DNA of 41,573 nucleotides from Actinomycetes bacterium. GTDB taxonomy: Bacteria > Actinomycetota > Coriobacteriia > Coriobacteriales > Eggerthellaceae. The position numbers were made by a program, and so were the translations under genes. The stretch covers positions 1-41,573 of the forward strand of contig JAEZDJ010000108.1 of the NCBI GenBank assembly GCA_023429565.1, in the 5' to 3' direction. Below are positions 1-7,430 of the stretch, piece after piece (positions within the stretch are counted from its first letter, which is position 1; each line of letters begins with the position of its first letter). The notes below the pieces were generated by a model. That model did not search any database, was not told where the DNA came from, and saw only the letters and a program-made list of their open reading frames with translations.

Positions 1-1
1 G

Positions 2-94
2 AAGGAGAGTGAGAAGGCATGTTCGATGTGGGGCTCGGCAGTCGGATGGTCGGACCTGCATGCCAGCGGTCCGTATCGCATTGACTACGATTAG
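2..94 (+). CDS. C-terminal end of an unidentified protein (partial)
   Basis: An open frame enters from the left edge and ends with TAG at 92-94, giving about 30 residues that finish in GPYRIDYD. The composition looks protein-like, and the next feature on this strand is far away, so it is plausibly the tail of a gene that starts outside the window. Too little is visible to name a family, and a chance open frame of this length cannot be excluded. Confidence 0.35.
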   Translation, partial: KESEKACSMWGSAVGWSDLHASGPYRIDYD

Positions 95-147
95 GCCCGT
101 AGACACACATTCTTGCCTATAACCCCACGATTGGCACATCTTGCTTA

Positions 148-184
148 CAAAACAAGAAAGCCACAGGCTGATAATTTACCTGTG
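148..184 (-). terminator. Terminator of tRNA-Leu(CAG)
   Basis: Read on the minus strand, CACAGG (184-179) pairs with CCTGTG (167-162) around an 11-nt loop. A T-rich tract follows (GCTTTCTTGTTTT, 160-148). It begins 18 nt past the tRNA 3' end, as expected for an intrinsic terminator of the tRNA transcript. Confidence 0.6.
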
Positions 185-201
185 ACCTCGTAATACTCTA
201 C

Positions 202-288
202 TGGTGCGGGTGAAAGGACTTGAACCTTCATGGGGTTGCCCCCATACGGACCTGAACCGTACGCGTCTGCCAATTCCGCCACACCCGC
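202..288 (-). tRNA. tRNA-Leu (anticodon CAG)
   Basis: The minus strand folds as a class II tRNA. The acceptor GCGGGTG (288-282) pairs with CACCCGC. The anticodon stem TACGG/CCGTA holds the loop TTCAGGT with anticodon CAG, which reads CTG leucine codons. A long variable arm TGGGGGCAACCCCA is present, as is a TTCAAGT T-loop. The 3' ACCA is encoded (205-202). Confidence 0.97.
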
Positions 289-319
289 ATCGCATGGCTT
301 CGTAGAGAAGCGAGAATGA

Positions 320-348
320 ATAATACCCCAGTTGGTGATTCATTGCAA
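320..348 (-). promoter_or_regulatory. Promoter of tRNA-Leu(CAG)
   Basis: On the minus strand TTGCAA (348-343) and TATTAT (325-320) are separated by exactly 17 bp, a good sigma70-type arrangement. The -10 lies about 31 bp before the mature tRNA 5' end. Confidence 0.6.
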
Positions 349-467
349 GATCAGGGTTCCACTCCGGGTGAAAAATCAATCCATCCTTGGCCTTGGGATG
401 GGTCTCGATTCGGAGTGCCCCTGCGATTTTCGGGCCTTCGGTCAGTTTCCGCACCGCTCATTGCCCT

Positions 468-1883
468 TCATTCCTGAAGAATCACGTCGAGCATTCCCTG
501 TCGATCGCATACTCCCAGCTTTCGATAGATGCTGCCCACGTGGTGGCGTGCTGTGCTTTCTGCAATGCAGAGATGCTTGCATATGTAGGGGACGTTTCTT
601 CCGCTGGCCAACAGGGTCAGCACTTCGGTTTCCCGGGCGGTGAGGCCGCAGCGGCCGGCAAGCGCCTCGCAGCATTCGTTCATGTCCGTCGATGACCGAA
701 CCGCCGGTTGCGGCTGGTAAAAACGCTGCAGGTCGCCAAGCGTGAACAGGAGCATCCCCACAATGATGATGGCGATTGCCCCGGCTATGAGGAGCAGAAC
801 CTGGCTGTGGGAGCCGACCGCTCCCAGCTCCACCGCGATGTCCACCGACGCGAGGCCGACGACGGTTGCCAGACGCAAGACCAGGATGGCGCAGGAGAAG
901 AACAGGGCCACCGATCGCTTGGCACGAAAGGCGATGTCGGTCGAAATGAGCATGATGATCATGTCGAGGCAATACCCGCCCAGGACGATGAGCCCGTTGC
1001 CCAGGTAGCCATATGCAAGGGGGAGGACGGCCAGCAGGATGAGGCCGATGGAAAGCGCGGGCGCGATGGGACGGTACATGACGATGGCGTCCCCCACAGG
1101 GCGCCCAATCACGACGTACAGCGTGAGCGCCGCCACGCCGATGCCGGCAACAAGCAGGTCGGGGCGTCCCTCCGCTATCTGAGGCATTGCTATGTTCGCA
1201 TAGAACGATTGGGACATTCCGTATGCCAGGCCGGCAATCACGATCGCAATGCCGGCCTTTGCCACCAAGGCCTTGTCAACCACGAATTCCACGGATGAGG
1301 GAGCTCGTCGGGTCTCGTTTTGGGAAGAGTAGAGGATTGCGCATGAGACAAGGGGGAGGATGCATATGATCAGAAAAGCCAGGCTGTCTGGCAATGCCTG
1401 CACGCCAAAGAACAGCACGAAGGCAAAGGCGTAGGAGGAGAAGAGGTATTGGTTGACGCGGTCGGTGGCCAGGGTGGCCCAGAGCTCTCCCCACATGATC
1501 AGCACGCACGCGTTTCCGCATGAGGCAATGCCCATCGCTATCACATACAGGGCGGGTGCAGCCGAAGGGTCGACGACGTTCTTGAGCATGAGGCAGAGGA
1601 CCGTGCCCCCCGTGCACATCGCTCCGGCTATAAGAAACATGCGGCGGTGCCCAATGAACGAATCCACGGTTCGTGCCATCAGGGCGATGATGACGAAGCC
1701 GGCCGAGGTGAGGAACAGGGCCCATGCGCTGGGCCGCACGCCGGCGAGGAATGTCGCCGAGGGAAGGACCTTGGGCGTGCAGAGCACGATCATCCACCAT
1801 GCCTGCCAAAAGCCCAATCCCAGCAGACGAAAAGAAAAAGGAGCCTGCTCCTTGTCGGACTGACTTATTTTGTTTTTCCCCAT
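468..1883 (-). CDS. Membrane-spanning LuxR-type transcriptional regulator (copy 1)
   Basis: A 471-residue protein with a long hydrophobic part (roughly residues 15-380, about a dozen membrane segments in a transporter-like arrangement) and a C-terminal LuxR/FixJ helix-turn-helix from about residue 414 (LTARETEVLTLLASGR, then TARHHVGSIYRKLGV). The start at 1883 is chosen because CCGTAAGGAGGG lies just before it; the longer open frame to 1964 lacks such a site. In Eggerthellaceae this architecture usually sits next to a respiratory reductase gene and is thought to control it. Here it diverges from the flavoprotein at 2086 with 202 bp between them. The N-terminal GFWQAWWMIVLCTP is closely matched in the second copy at 25042-26484. 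The membrane part may sense a substrate; the ligand is unknown. Confidence 0.9.
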   Translation of the reverse strand: MGKNKISQSDKEQAPFSFRLLGLGFWQAWWMIVLCTPKVLPSATFLAGVRPSAWALFLTSAGFVIIALMARTVDSFIGHRRMFLIAGAMCTGGTVLCLMLKNVVDPSAAPALYVIAMGIASCGNACVLIMWGELWATLATDRVNQYLFSSYAFAFVLFFGVQALPDSLAFLIICILPLVSCAILYSSQNETRRAPSSVEFVVDKALVAKAGIAIVIAGLAYGMSQSFYANIAMPQIAEGRPDLLVAGIGVAALTLYVVIGRPVGDAIVMYRPIAPALSIGLILLAVLPLAYGYLGNGLIVLGGYCLDMIIMLISTDIAFRAKRSVALFFSCAILVLRLATVVGLASVDIAVELGAVGSHSQVLLLIAGAIAIIIVGMLLFTLGDLQRFYQPQPAVRSSTDMNECCEALAGRCGLTARETEVLTLLASGRNVPYICKHLCIAESTARHHVGSIYRKLGVCDRQGMLDVILQE

Positions 1884-1950
1884 GCAACCCTCCTTACGGC
1901 GCGATTCAACATACCACATGACCGGTGGAAGCACGGCACGAACGTATGGC

Positions 1951-1996
1951 AGGAAACCTCTCATTTTGCTCTTTTGGGGAAAATGGAAGGTTTCCT
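1951..1996. promoter_or_regulatory. Candidate operator: inverted AGGAAACCT pair
   Basis: AGGAAACCT at 1951-1959 and its exact reverse complement AGGTTTCCT at 1988-1996 have centres 37 bp apart. They lie in the divergent region between the LuxR-type regulator and the flavoprotein, starting 135 and 98 bp upstream of the flavoprotein ATG. The same motif recurs at nearly the same distances in the second divergent region (26619-26695). Regulator binding here is inferred. Confidence 0.5.
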
Positions 1997-2085
1997 ATGC
2001 TGTGCTTCGGCGTTTGCATCGCTAGTCTGTTCCTCATGCGGCCTCGGGAAGATGCGAGCCGCACAACTACCACAAGGAGGAATGG

Positions 2086-3849
2086 ATGAAAGACAAGAAC
2101 AGCCTTTCCAGGCGTTCGTTTCTGGGTCTCGGGGCAACGGCGGCCTTTGCTGCCACAGCGGGAGGTTTGGCGGGATGTGCTCCCGCAGGCAAGGCTTCGG
2201 AGGGAGCCCAAGCTGCCTCGACCGAGGGACAGCCGGAGGCAATCGGTTTTGGCGGAGGCAAGGGCCCCACGTCTACGGGCTATGGACGCATACAGAACCC
2301 CTCGTTTCTGACTGCTCCCGAAGCCCTGTCGGAAAGTGATGCGACGGAGGTTCAGGAGGCAGACGTCGTGGTGCTCGGAGCGGGTAATGCGGGTTGTGCC
2401 GCGGCTGCTTCCTGCGTCGATCACGGCCTCTCCGTCATCGTCTCGGAGAAGCTTGCAACCGTTCAGGGTCGCGGCGGCGGCATCGGGTTGTGCAATACGA
2501 AATTCACCAAGTCCTATGGCGACTCCATCGGCCAGGATCTCATGGTTGACATTCCCACGGCTTCCCATCTGTGGATTCGCAGCTGTGGCAGCCGTGTGAA
2601 CGAATCGCTGGTGTCCCTATGGTTCAACAAGTCGGGCGAAGCGGGAGACTGGCTGATTGACAAGGCCGCCGAGTATGGCGTCGAGCCCGATTCGTTCCGT
2701 GCCTATGCTCCCAAGGCCATCATCCCCGAATCGTTCTCCTATCATCAGTTCCACAAGACGGACGCCACGCCTGCATGGCCTTCTGAGTGCAGCTACTTCC
2801 AGGCGACCAACGTGCTGTATGTCGACTCCAAGAGCGCGGAGAAGCACGACAATCCCGCAACGTACCTCTTTGAGACCACGGCGACTCAGCTGCTGAAAGA
2901 GGGCGACCGTGTGACGGGCGCATTCGCCACGTCGAAAGAGGGCGACACCCTGCTGTTTAAGGCCAAAAAAGGTGTCGTCATCGCCACGGGCGGCATTTTG
3001 GACGATGCGGAGATGGTCGACTACTACTGCGAGGAAAACATCCATCACGTGCTCGAGTGCCAGAACACGCCGGTTGGCTATTCCACGGGAGACGGAATCA
3101 AGATGGGCCTGTGGTCCGGCGGCGCCGTGCAGGGCGGTCCCTTCCCCCTCATGCTGCATCCCCAGGCGGGGCTGCAGTTCCATGGAGCTTTCATGTTCCT
3201 CAACCAAGAGGGCGAGCGTTTTATGAACGAAGCCACGTGGGTGCAGGGAAAATCCATGAACGTCATGCATCAGACCGACGACATCGCCTGGTCCATCTTT
3301 GACGACGATTTCGGCGCGCAGAACGTCAAGACGCTTGAATTCTCTGGCGGCGGCGGCATGTTCTGGGACATCATGGGCGGAGACGTGGGAGCCCCCTTTG
3401 TGGCTCAGGACTACATCGACTTCGTCAACAAGGGCCTCGAGGCCGATGACGGCAAGGTCTTCAAATGCGACACGCTTGAGGAGCTGGCCGAGAAGACCGG
3501 CATCCCCGCCGACAAGCTGGAGGAGTCCGTCGCTCGCTACAACGAGGTGGTCGATTCTGGAGTCGATCTCGATTTTCACAAGCAGCAGGGGTACCTTTTC
3601 CCTGTGAAGAAGGCTCCGTTCTACGCCGCAAAGGTAGGCGTGGCGCTGCTCGCAATCGTGGGCGGATTGAAAATCAACACCGACATGCAGGTCCTCAATG
3701 CCGAGAGGCAGCCGATCGAAGGCCTGTATGCCACCGGCAATGCATCCGGTGACATCTACGCCGTCGATTATCCCATCAACATGGCAGGCAATTCGAATGG
3801 GCGCGCGTTGACCTGGAGCTATCTCCTGGGTGACATCCTTTCCAACTGA
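2086..3849 (+). CDS. Tat-exported FAD-dependent oxidoreductase lipoprotein, fumarate-reductase-like fold (copy 1)
   Basis: A 587-residue protein. Residues 8-14 (SRRSFLG) and a hydrophobic stretch form a Tat signal, and LAGC with Cys31 is a lipobox, so it is probably exported folded and anchored outside the membrane. GAGNAG (98-103) is the FAD Rossmann loop, and GRGGG follows at 128-132. HPQ at 358-360 and the NQEGERFMNEA stretch match the FAD_binding_2 (fumarate reductase/urocanate reductase) fold. The usual HHTMGG histidine and ANRLGGN arginine of fumarate reductases are absent; the C-terminus reads DYPINMAGNSNGR (561-573). The substrate is therefore probably not fumarate. No FMN-binding or haem domain is fused, so a separate electron donor is needed. 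The ATG at 2086 follows ACAAGGAGG. It diverges from the LuxR-type regulator, which probably controls it. Confidence 0.92.
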   Translation: MKDKNSLSRRSFLGLGATAAFAATAGGLAGCAPAGKASEGAQAASTEGQPEAIGFGGGKGPTSTGYGRIQNPSFLTAPEALSESDATEVQEADVVVLGAGNAGCAAAASCVDHGLSVIVSEKLATVQGRGGGIGLCNTKFTKSYGDSIGQDLMVDIPTASHLWIRSCGSRVNESLVSLWFNKSGEAGDWLIDKAAEYGVEPDSFRAYAPKAIIPESFSYHQFHKTDATPAWPSECSYFQATNVLYVDSKSAEKHDNPATYLFETTATQLLKEGDRVTGAFATSKEGDTLLFKAKKGVVIATGGILDDAEMVDYYCEENIHHVLECQNTPVGYSTGDGIKMGLWSGGAVQGGPFPLMLHPQAGLQFHGAFMFLNQEGERFMNEATWVQGKSMNVMHQTDDIAWSIFDDDFGAQNVKTLEFSGGGGMFWDIMGGDVGAPFVAQDYIDFVNKGLEADDGKVFKCDTLEELAEKTGIPADKLEESVARYNEVVDSGVDLDFHKQQGYLFPVKKAPFYAAKVGVALLAIVGGLKINTDMQVLNAERQPIEGLYATGNASGDIYAVDYPINMAGNSNGRALTWSYLLGDILSN

Positions 3850-3931
3850 GAGTGCCTATCGTGCCGTCGCCGGGACTTCCTCCCTCCCTCCTTCCGGCGT
3901 CGGCACGCCATGGCGCGTGAACGCACTGCTG

Positions 3932-3979
3932 GGGAACGTCCACTCTTGCCCGAACGGGCAGGGGTGGACGTTCCCTTTT
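3932..3979 (+). terminator. Terminator after flavoprotein 1
   Basis: GGGAACGTCCAC (3932-3943) pairs with GTGGACGTTCCC (3964-3975). A second small stem TGCCC-GAAC-GGGCA sits inside, and TTTT follows. It ends the transcript of the gene at 2086-3849. Confidence 0.85.
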
Positions 3980-4107
3980 GGCCCCCTGCACCCAATTTCA
4001 CGAGCCCGTGCTCTCTTTGAGAAAATAGGCTATCATGATCCCTGATGGCGTCCCCTGGGCGCTTCGCCGCTTTCTGGAACGCACCGAAACGACTGCAGGG
4101 AAGGCGA

Positions 4108-5931
4108 ATGGCGCAGCATCCTCTCATACTGAACAGATACCGGCCAATCGAAGAAGCGGGCGCGGGCGGGTTTGGCACCGTCCAGGTTGCCTGGGACACG
4201 CGCATCCAGCGTCGAGTGGCCATCAAGTGCATTGCGCTCGACGAGGTCGACGCGGTACGCGTGGCATATTCGGACGTTTCGCAGTCTTCCGCGTTTGACG
4301 ACGGCGATCTTCCCTCGCGTTCTCTGGCGCACGTTCCCGGACTTGACGAGGCTCGCACAGCCGCCATGCTCACCGACCCGAACATCGTTGCCGTCTATGA
4401 TTTCGAGGTTCAGGGTTCTACCGCCTATCTCATCATGGAGTACGTCGAGGGCGTCACGCTTTCGCAGCTGCTTTCGCGCTTTGGGGATCGGTTGACGCTT
4501 GACATGGCCGCCGCCATCTTCTCGTCCATTGCCCACGCTCTGGAGGTCGCTCATGCCAATCAGGTGCTGCATCTCGACATAAAGCCCGACAACGTCCTCA
4601 TCAACCGTCAGGGCCAGGTGAAGGTGACCGATTTTGGATTGGCGACGCTTGCCGACGTCGGGGGCTTTGGTCCGGCGGGCGGAGGGACGATAGGATACAT
4701 GCCGCTCGAGCAGATGCGGCAGGAAAGTCTTGACGCGCGCTGTGACGAGTGGGCGCTTGCATCGGTTGCCTATGAGATGCTGGCGGGAGAAAATCCTTTC
4801 CTGGCTTCCGATTTAGAGCATGCGGAGTCGGCTATCGAGGATGCCGAACTCGTCTTGCCTTCGCTGTGCTGGGACGATCTTGATCCGTCGGTGGATGACG
4901 TGCTTTTCTACGCGCTGGATCCCGATCGTGCGGAACGCTATGACAATGTCGCTGATTTCGCCGAAGAGCTGGAGCCTCTCCTGGGCGACGCGAAACGGGG
5001 ACATCGGGAGTTGGCCGTGGTCGTCGGTGATGCCGAGGCTGACGAAGCGGACCTTGGCACGGGGGAGGCCGCTCCCGGAAATCCTCCTGTCCCTTTGCTG
5101 GCGCGACTCACTGCCCGACATGTGCAAATTGCCTCGCATGCTGTCGGCATGGCGGGCAGCGCGTTGGTTGCGTCGGCATCGCTCATGAGCATGACCGCGA
5201 CGGCGGGGCTGACGAATCCCCTTTTCTGGGGAGTGCTCGCGCTGGTGGCTCTCGCAGGTGCCCTCAAGCCATCCTTGGGCGCCCTGCTTGGCTACCTGGC
5301 GCTGTGCACTGCCCTGATCGTCAACGAGGCTTTCGTCATTGGATGGGTGCTGCTGGCCCTTCTTGTTGGATGGTGGGCCGTTTTCGGCCGGCACGGAAGC
5401 GCTTCTTCGAACGTTGCGCTTGCGGCGCCTCTTGCCGGAACCTTCGGCGGCAGTCCGCTCGTTCCCTTTTCGGCTGGGTTGGCCTTGCGGCCTCTTGATG
5501 CTCTGGCCACGACGTCGTTCTCGTTTTTGGTGACGCTTGTGTTTGCAGGGTTTGGATCAGGAAGCCTCATGGGTTGGCACCCGCTTTCGTACGGAGCTTT
5601 CGCGGGCGTGGATGTCCAGGCAAACATGGTGGCGCTCATTGTCCGCCCTGAGACATGGTGCATCGCCGTCAGCTGGCTTGCTGCGGCGTTCGTCCAAAGC
5701 GTCTGCCGCCTGCGCATCGCCCGCCTTTTCGATGTCCTTGGCTCGATTTTCGCTGCTGTGTTCTTGGTCGGTGGAGTTGTGGCTGCTGCTTGGCTCGCGT
5801 CGGGGCGCATGACGTGGATGCCGTCTCTTGAGATGATCGTTCCCACTGCGCTCGTGGCGCTCGTCGGCATCGTCCTTGCGGCCCGCCTGCCCTGCGTGAG
5901 GGTGTACGAGGATGATGACGAAGAAGACTAG
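4108..5931 (+). CDS. Membrane-anchored Ser/Thr protein kinase without PASTA domains
   Basis: A 607-residue protein. The N-terminal kinase domain (about 10-295) has the glycine loop GAGGFG (18-23), VAIK with Lys40, the catalytic loop HLDIKPDN (155-162) and DFG (175-177). About 30 extra residues lie between VAIK and the alpha-C region. The catalytic loop has HLD where most kinases have HRD, so it is a non-RD kinase that may not depend on activation-loop phosphorylation. The C-terminal half (about 345-595) consists of several hydrophobic segments and ends in an acidic tail (EDDDEED). The extracellular PASTA repeats of PknB-type kinases are missing. The start at 4108 is preferred over the upstream ATG at 4045 because AGGGAAGG precedes it. 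It appears to be a single-gene transcript between two hairpins. Targets are unknown. Confidence 0.9.
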   Translation: MAQHPLILNRYRPIEEAGAGGFGTVQVAWDTRIQRRVAIKCIALDEVDAVRVAYSDVSQSSAFDDGDLPSRSLAHVPGLDEARTAAMLTDPNIVAVYDFEVQGSTAYLIMEYVEGVTLSQLLSRFGDRLTLDMAAAIFSSIAHALEVAHANQVLHLDIKPDNVLINRQGQVKVTDFGLATLADVGGFGPAGGGTIGYMPLEQMRQESLDARCDEWALASVAYEMLAGENPFLASDLEHAESAIEDAELVLPSLCWDDLDPSVDDVLFYALDPDRAERYDNVADFAEELEPLLGDAKRGHRELAVVVGDAEADEADLGTGEAAPGNPPVPLLARLTARHVQIASHAVGMAGSALVASASLMSMTATAGLTNPLFWGVLALVALAGALKPSLGALLGYLALCTALIVNEAFVIGWVLLALLVGWWAVFGRHGSASSNVALAAPLAGTFGGSPLVPFSAGLALRPLDALATTSFSFLVTLVFAGFGSGSLMGWHPLSYGAFAGVDVQANMVALIVRPETWCIAVSWLAAAFVQSVCRLRIARLFDVLGSIFAAVFLVGGVVAAAWLASGRMTWMPSLEMIVPTALVALVGIVLAARLPCVRVYEDDDEED

Positions 5932-5975
5932 GCTTTGCGAAGGAGTTGTTCTGCCTTACCGGGCAGATTGACGGT

Positions 5976-6018
5976 CTTTCGTTTTCGGAAGGGCGTCGGT
6001 CCCTTCCGAAAACGAAAG
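5976..6018. terminator. Bidirectional hairpin between kinase and pyridoxal kinase genes
   Basis: A perfect 18-bp stem (5976-5993 with 6001-6018) encloses a 7-nt loop. A second, weaker stem GACCCC/GGGGTC (6021-6038) is next to it. The genes on either side converge here. The hairpin stem is A/T-rich at its base, but no clean T-run follows on either strand, so the termination role is inferred from position. Confidence 0.65.
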
Positions 6019-6050
6019 CGGACCCCTTTGGTGGGGTCAAAAGAGGGCGG

Positions 6051-6935
6051 CTAGGAAAGCAGCCCGCATACCTTTCCGAGAAGGGGCTCGAAGCTCACTC
6101 CTCGGTCACGAAATTCTGGTTGCTTTGCCGACACGATCATCGCGTCGTGCACGAAGCTTCCGGCGAACGCCGCCGCTTCATGAAGGTCTCGTCCGGCCAT
6201 GATGGCGGCAAGAAGGCAAGAACAGTACAGATCGCCGGTGCCATGCAGCATGTAAGGCAAGTACTCGTTGTGAACCTCAAACGGCTCGCGGTCGATGCCT
6301 CCCACGAAATTGCGGATGCGGTTCTCTCCTTCACGCCTGATGCCCTTGAGTACCACATTCTTCGCGCCTTTGGAGATCAGCGCATCGATCATGCGGTGCG
6401 CCTCGGCGTCGGTGATGTCGGCACCCGGCCAGTCTTCTCCAATGGGCTCGCCAAGGATGATGGCGGCCTCGGTCAGGTTTGGCGTGAGGATGTCGGCTCC
6501 GCATGCCAGCTCGGCCATGGCCGAGCACAACTCGGGAGTGTAGGTGGGATACACCTTGCCGTGGTCGGCCATGACGGGGTCGACCACGCGTAGGGCATGG
6601 GGATACATCGCATAGAGGTCGCGGATGCGGTCTACCTGCTCGGGCGCGCCAAGGAAGCCCGAATACACCGCGTCGATGTCCACACCGATTTCCTGCCAAG
6701 CTGCAAGATAGTCGCCGAGCATCCCGGTGGTGTCGTGCATGTACCAGCCCGGGAAGGCGGTGTGGGAAGAAAACAGGCCGGTTGGCACAGGGCACACGTC
6801 GCAGCCGGCTGCGGAGAGCACGGGTATGGCCACGCCCAGAGAACACTTTCCATAGCCGCACAGGTCATGCACGGCGGCGATGCGGGGGATATAGGCGCCT
6901 TCTCGGCGGTAGAGGTGAGCAGCGGTTTCGCTCAT
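6051..6935 (-). CDS. pdxY: Pyridoxal/pyridoxamine kinase (PdxY-like)
   Basis: A 294-residue protein of the ribokinase-like PfkB/PdxK family, which phosphorylates pyridoxal, pyridoxamine or pyridoxine with ATP in cytoplasmic vitamin B6 salvage. Seen in the sequence: the N-terminal AAVHDLCGYGKCSL and PTGLFSSHT substrate-side segments, VVDPVMADHGK in the middle, the TPNLTEA motif typical of PdxY/PdxK, and a glycine-rich HGTGDLYCS anion-hole motif with the catalytic Asp. The length is normal for the family. The ATG at 6935 is preceded on the minus strand by AGGAAAGAG. The small membrane protein gene upstream on the same strand is about 140 bp away and probably separate. Confidence 0.9.
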   Translation of the reverse strand: MSETAAHLYRREGAYIPRIAAVHDLCGYGKCSLGVAIPVLSAAGCDVCPVPTGLFSSHTAFPGWYMHDTTGMLGDYLAAWQEIGVDIDAVYSGFLGAPEQVDRIRDLYAMYPHALRVVDPVMADHGKVYPTYTPELCSAMAELACGADILTPNLTEAAIILGEPIGEDWPGADITDAEAHRMIDALISKGAKNVVLKGIRREGENRIRNFVGGIDREPFEVHNEYLPYMLHGTGDLYCSCLLAAIMAGRDLHEAAAFAGSFVHDAMIVSAKQPEFRDRGVSFEPLLGKVCGLLS

Positions 6936-7012
6936 GAGGCAACTCTTTCCTTTTGATGATTGAGGACGGTGCGCGTCAGTCTCTGGTCTGCGGAGACTGT
7001 TGATGAACTGAA

Positions 7013-7035
7013 AGCGGTCGCCTAAAGCGTCCGCT
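7013..7035 (-). terminator. Possible weak terminator of the small membrane protein gene
   Basis: On the minus strand AGCGGACGC (7035-7027) faces GCGACCGCT (7021-7013) around a 5-nt loop with one internal mismatch. TTTC follows. It lies about 40 bp past the stop of the gene at 7074-7289. Confidence 0.3.
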
Positions 7036-7073
7036 GATATACTGATTCGATGATGGGCGGGGTCGACAACGGC

Positions 7074-7289
7074 CTACTTGTCATCTTTGCCATCTGCGCT
7101 TTCGCTCTCGTCATCGTCGTCAAAGAACGACCAGTCGTCCTCGGTGCGCTCGCGGTTGGCAAACGTCTTGCGCGTGCGCCGCTCCATGATGACGCAGACG
7201 ATAAGGCTGACGACAAGACCGATACCGACCAGGCAGCCTATCCCGGGAAACGTTTCGAACAGAAAGTGGTACAGTTCGCCGAAATCCAT
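7074..7289 (-). CDS. Small single-pass membrane protein with acidic tail, function unknown
   Basis: A 71-residue protein with one hydrophobic segment (about 15-35, GIGCLVGIGLVVSLIVCVIM), a positively charged stretch right after it (ERRTRKTFANRER) and a strongly acidic C-terminus (FFDDDDESESADGKDDK). The charge pattern suggests a short outer N-terminus and a cytoplasmic tail. AGAGG precedes the ATG at a normal distance. It diverges from the hybrid histidine kinase with about 140 bp between. No family is recognised. Confidence 0.7.
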   Translation of the reverse strand: MDFGELYHFLFETFPGIGCLVGIGLVVSLIVCVIMERRTRKTFANRERTEDDWSFFDDDDESESADGKDDK

Positions 7290-7430
7290 GCAAGCCTCTT
7301 GATCTCTGATCCATGCGAGGGGGTTGGCCTCTGCGATCCAGCAATTTCGGATAGAGTATACTATGTTCGAGCGATTTCCGGGTGTTCTGTATCGAGATTC
7401 CTTTATTTACGTTAAAGAAGGACAGCATAT

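Noticed and set aside
2086..3849. Annotation as fumarate reductase
   Set aside because: The fold fits, but the histidine and arginine needed for fumarate are not present, so only a general oxidoreductase call is supported.
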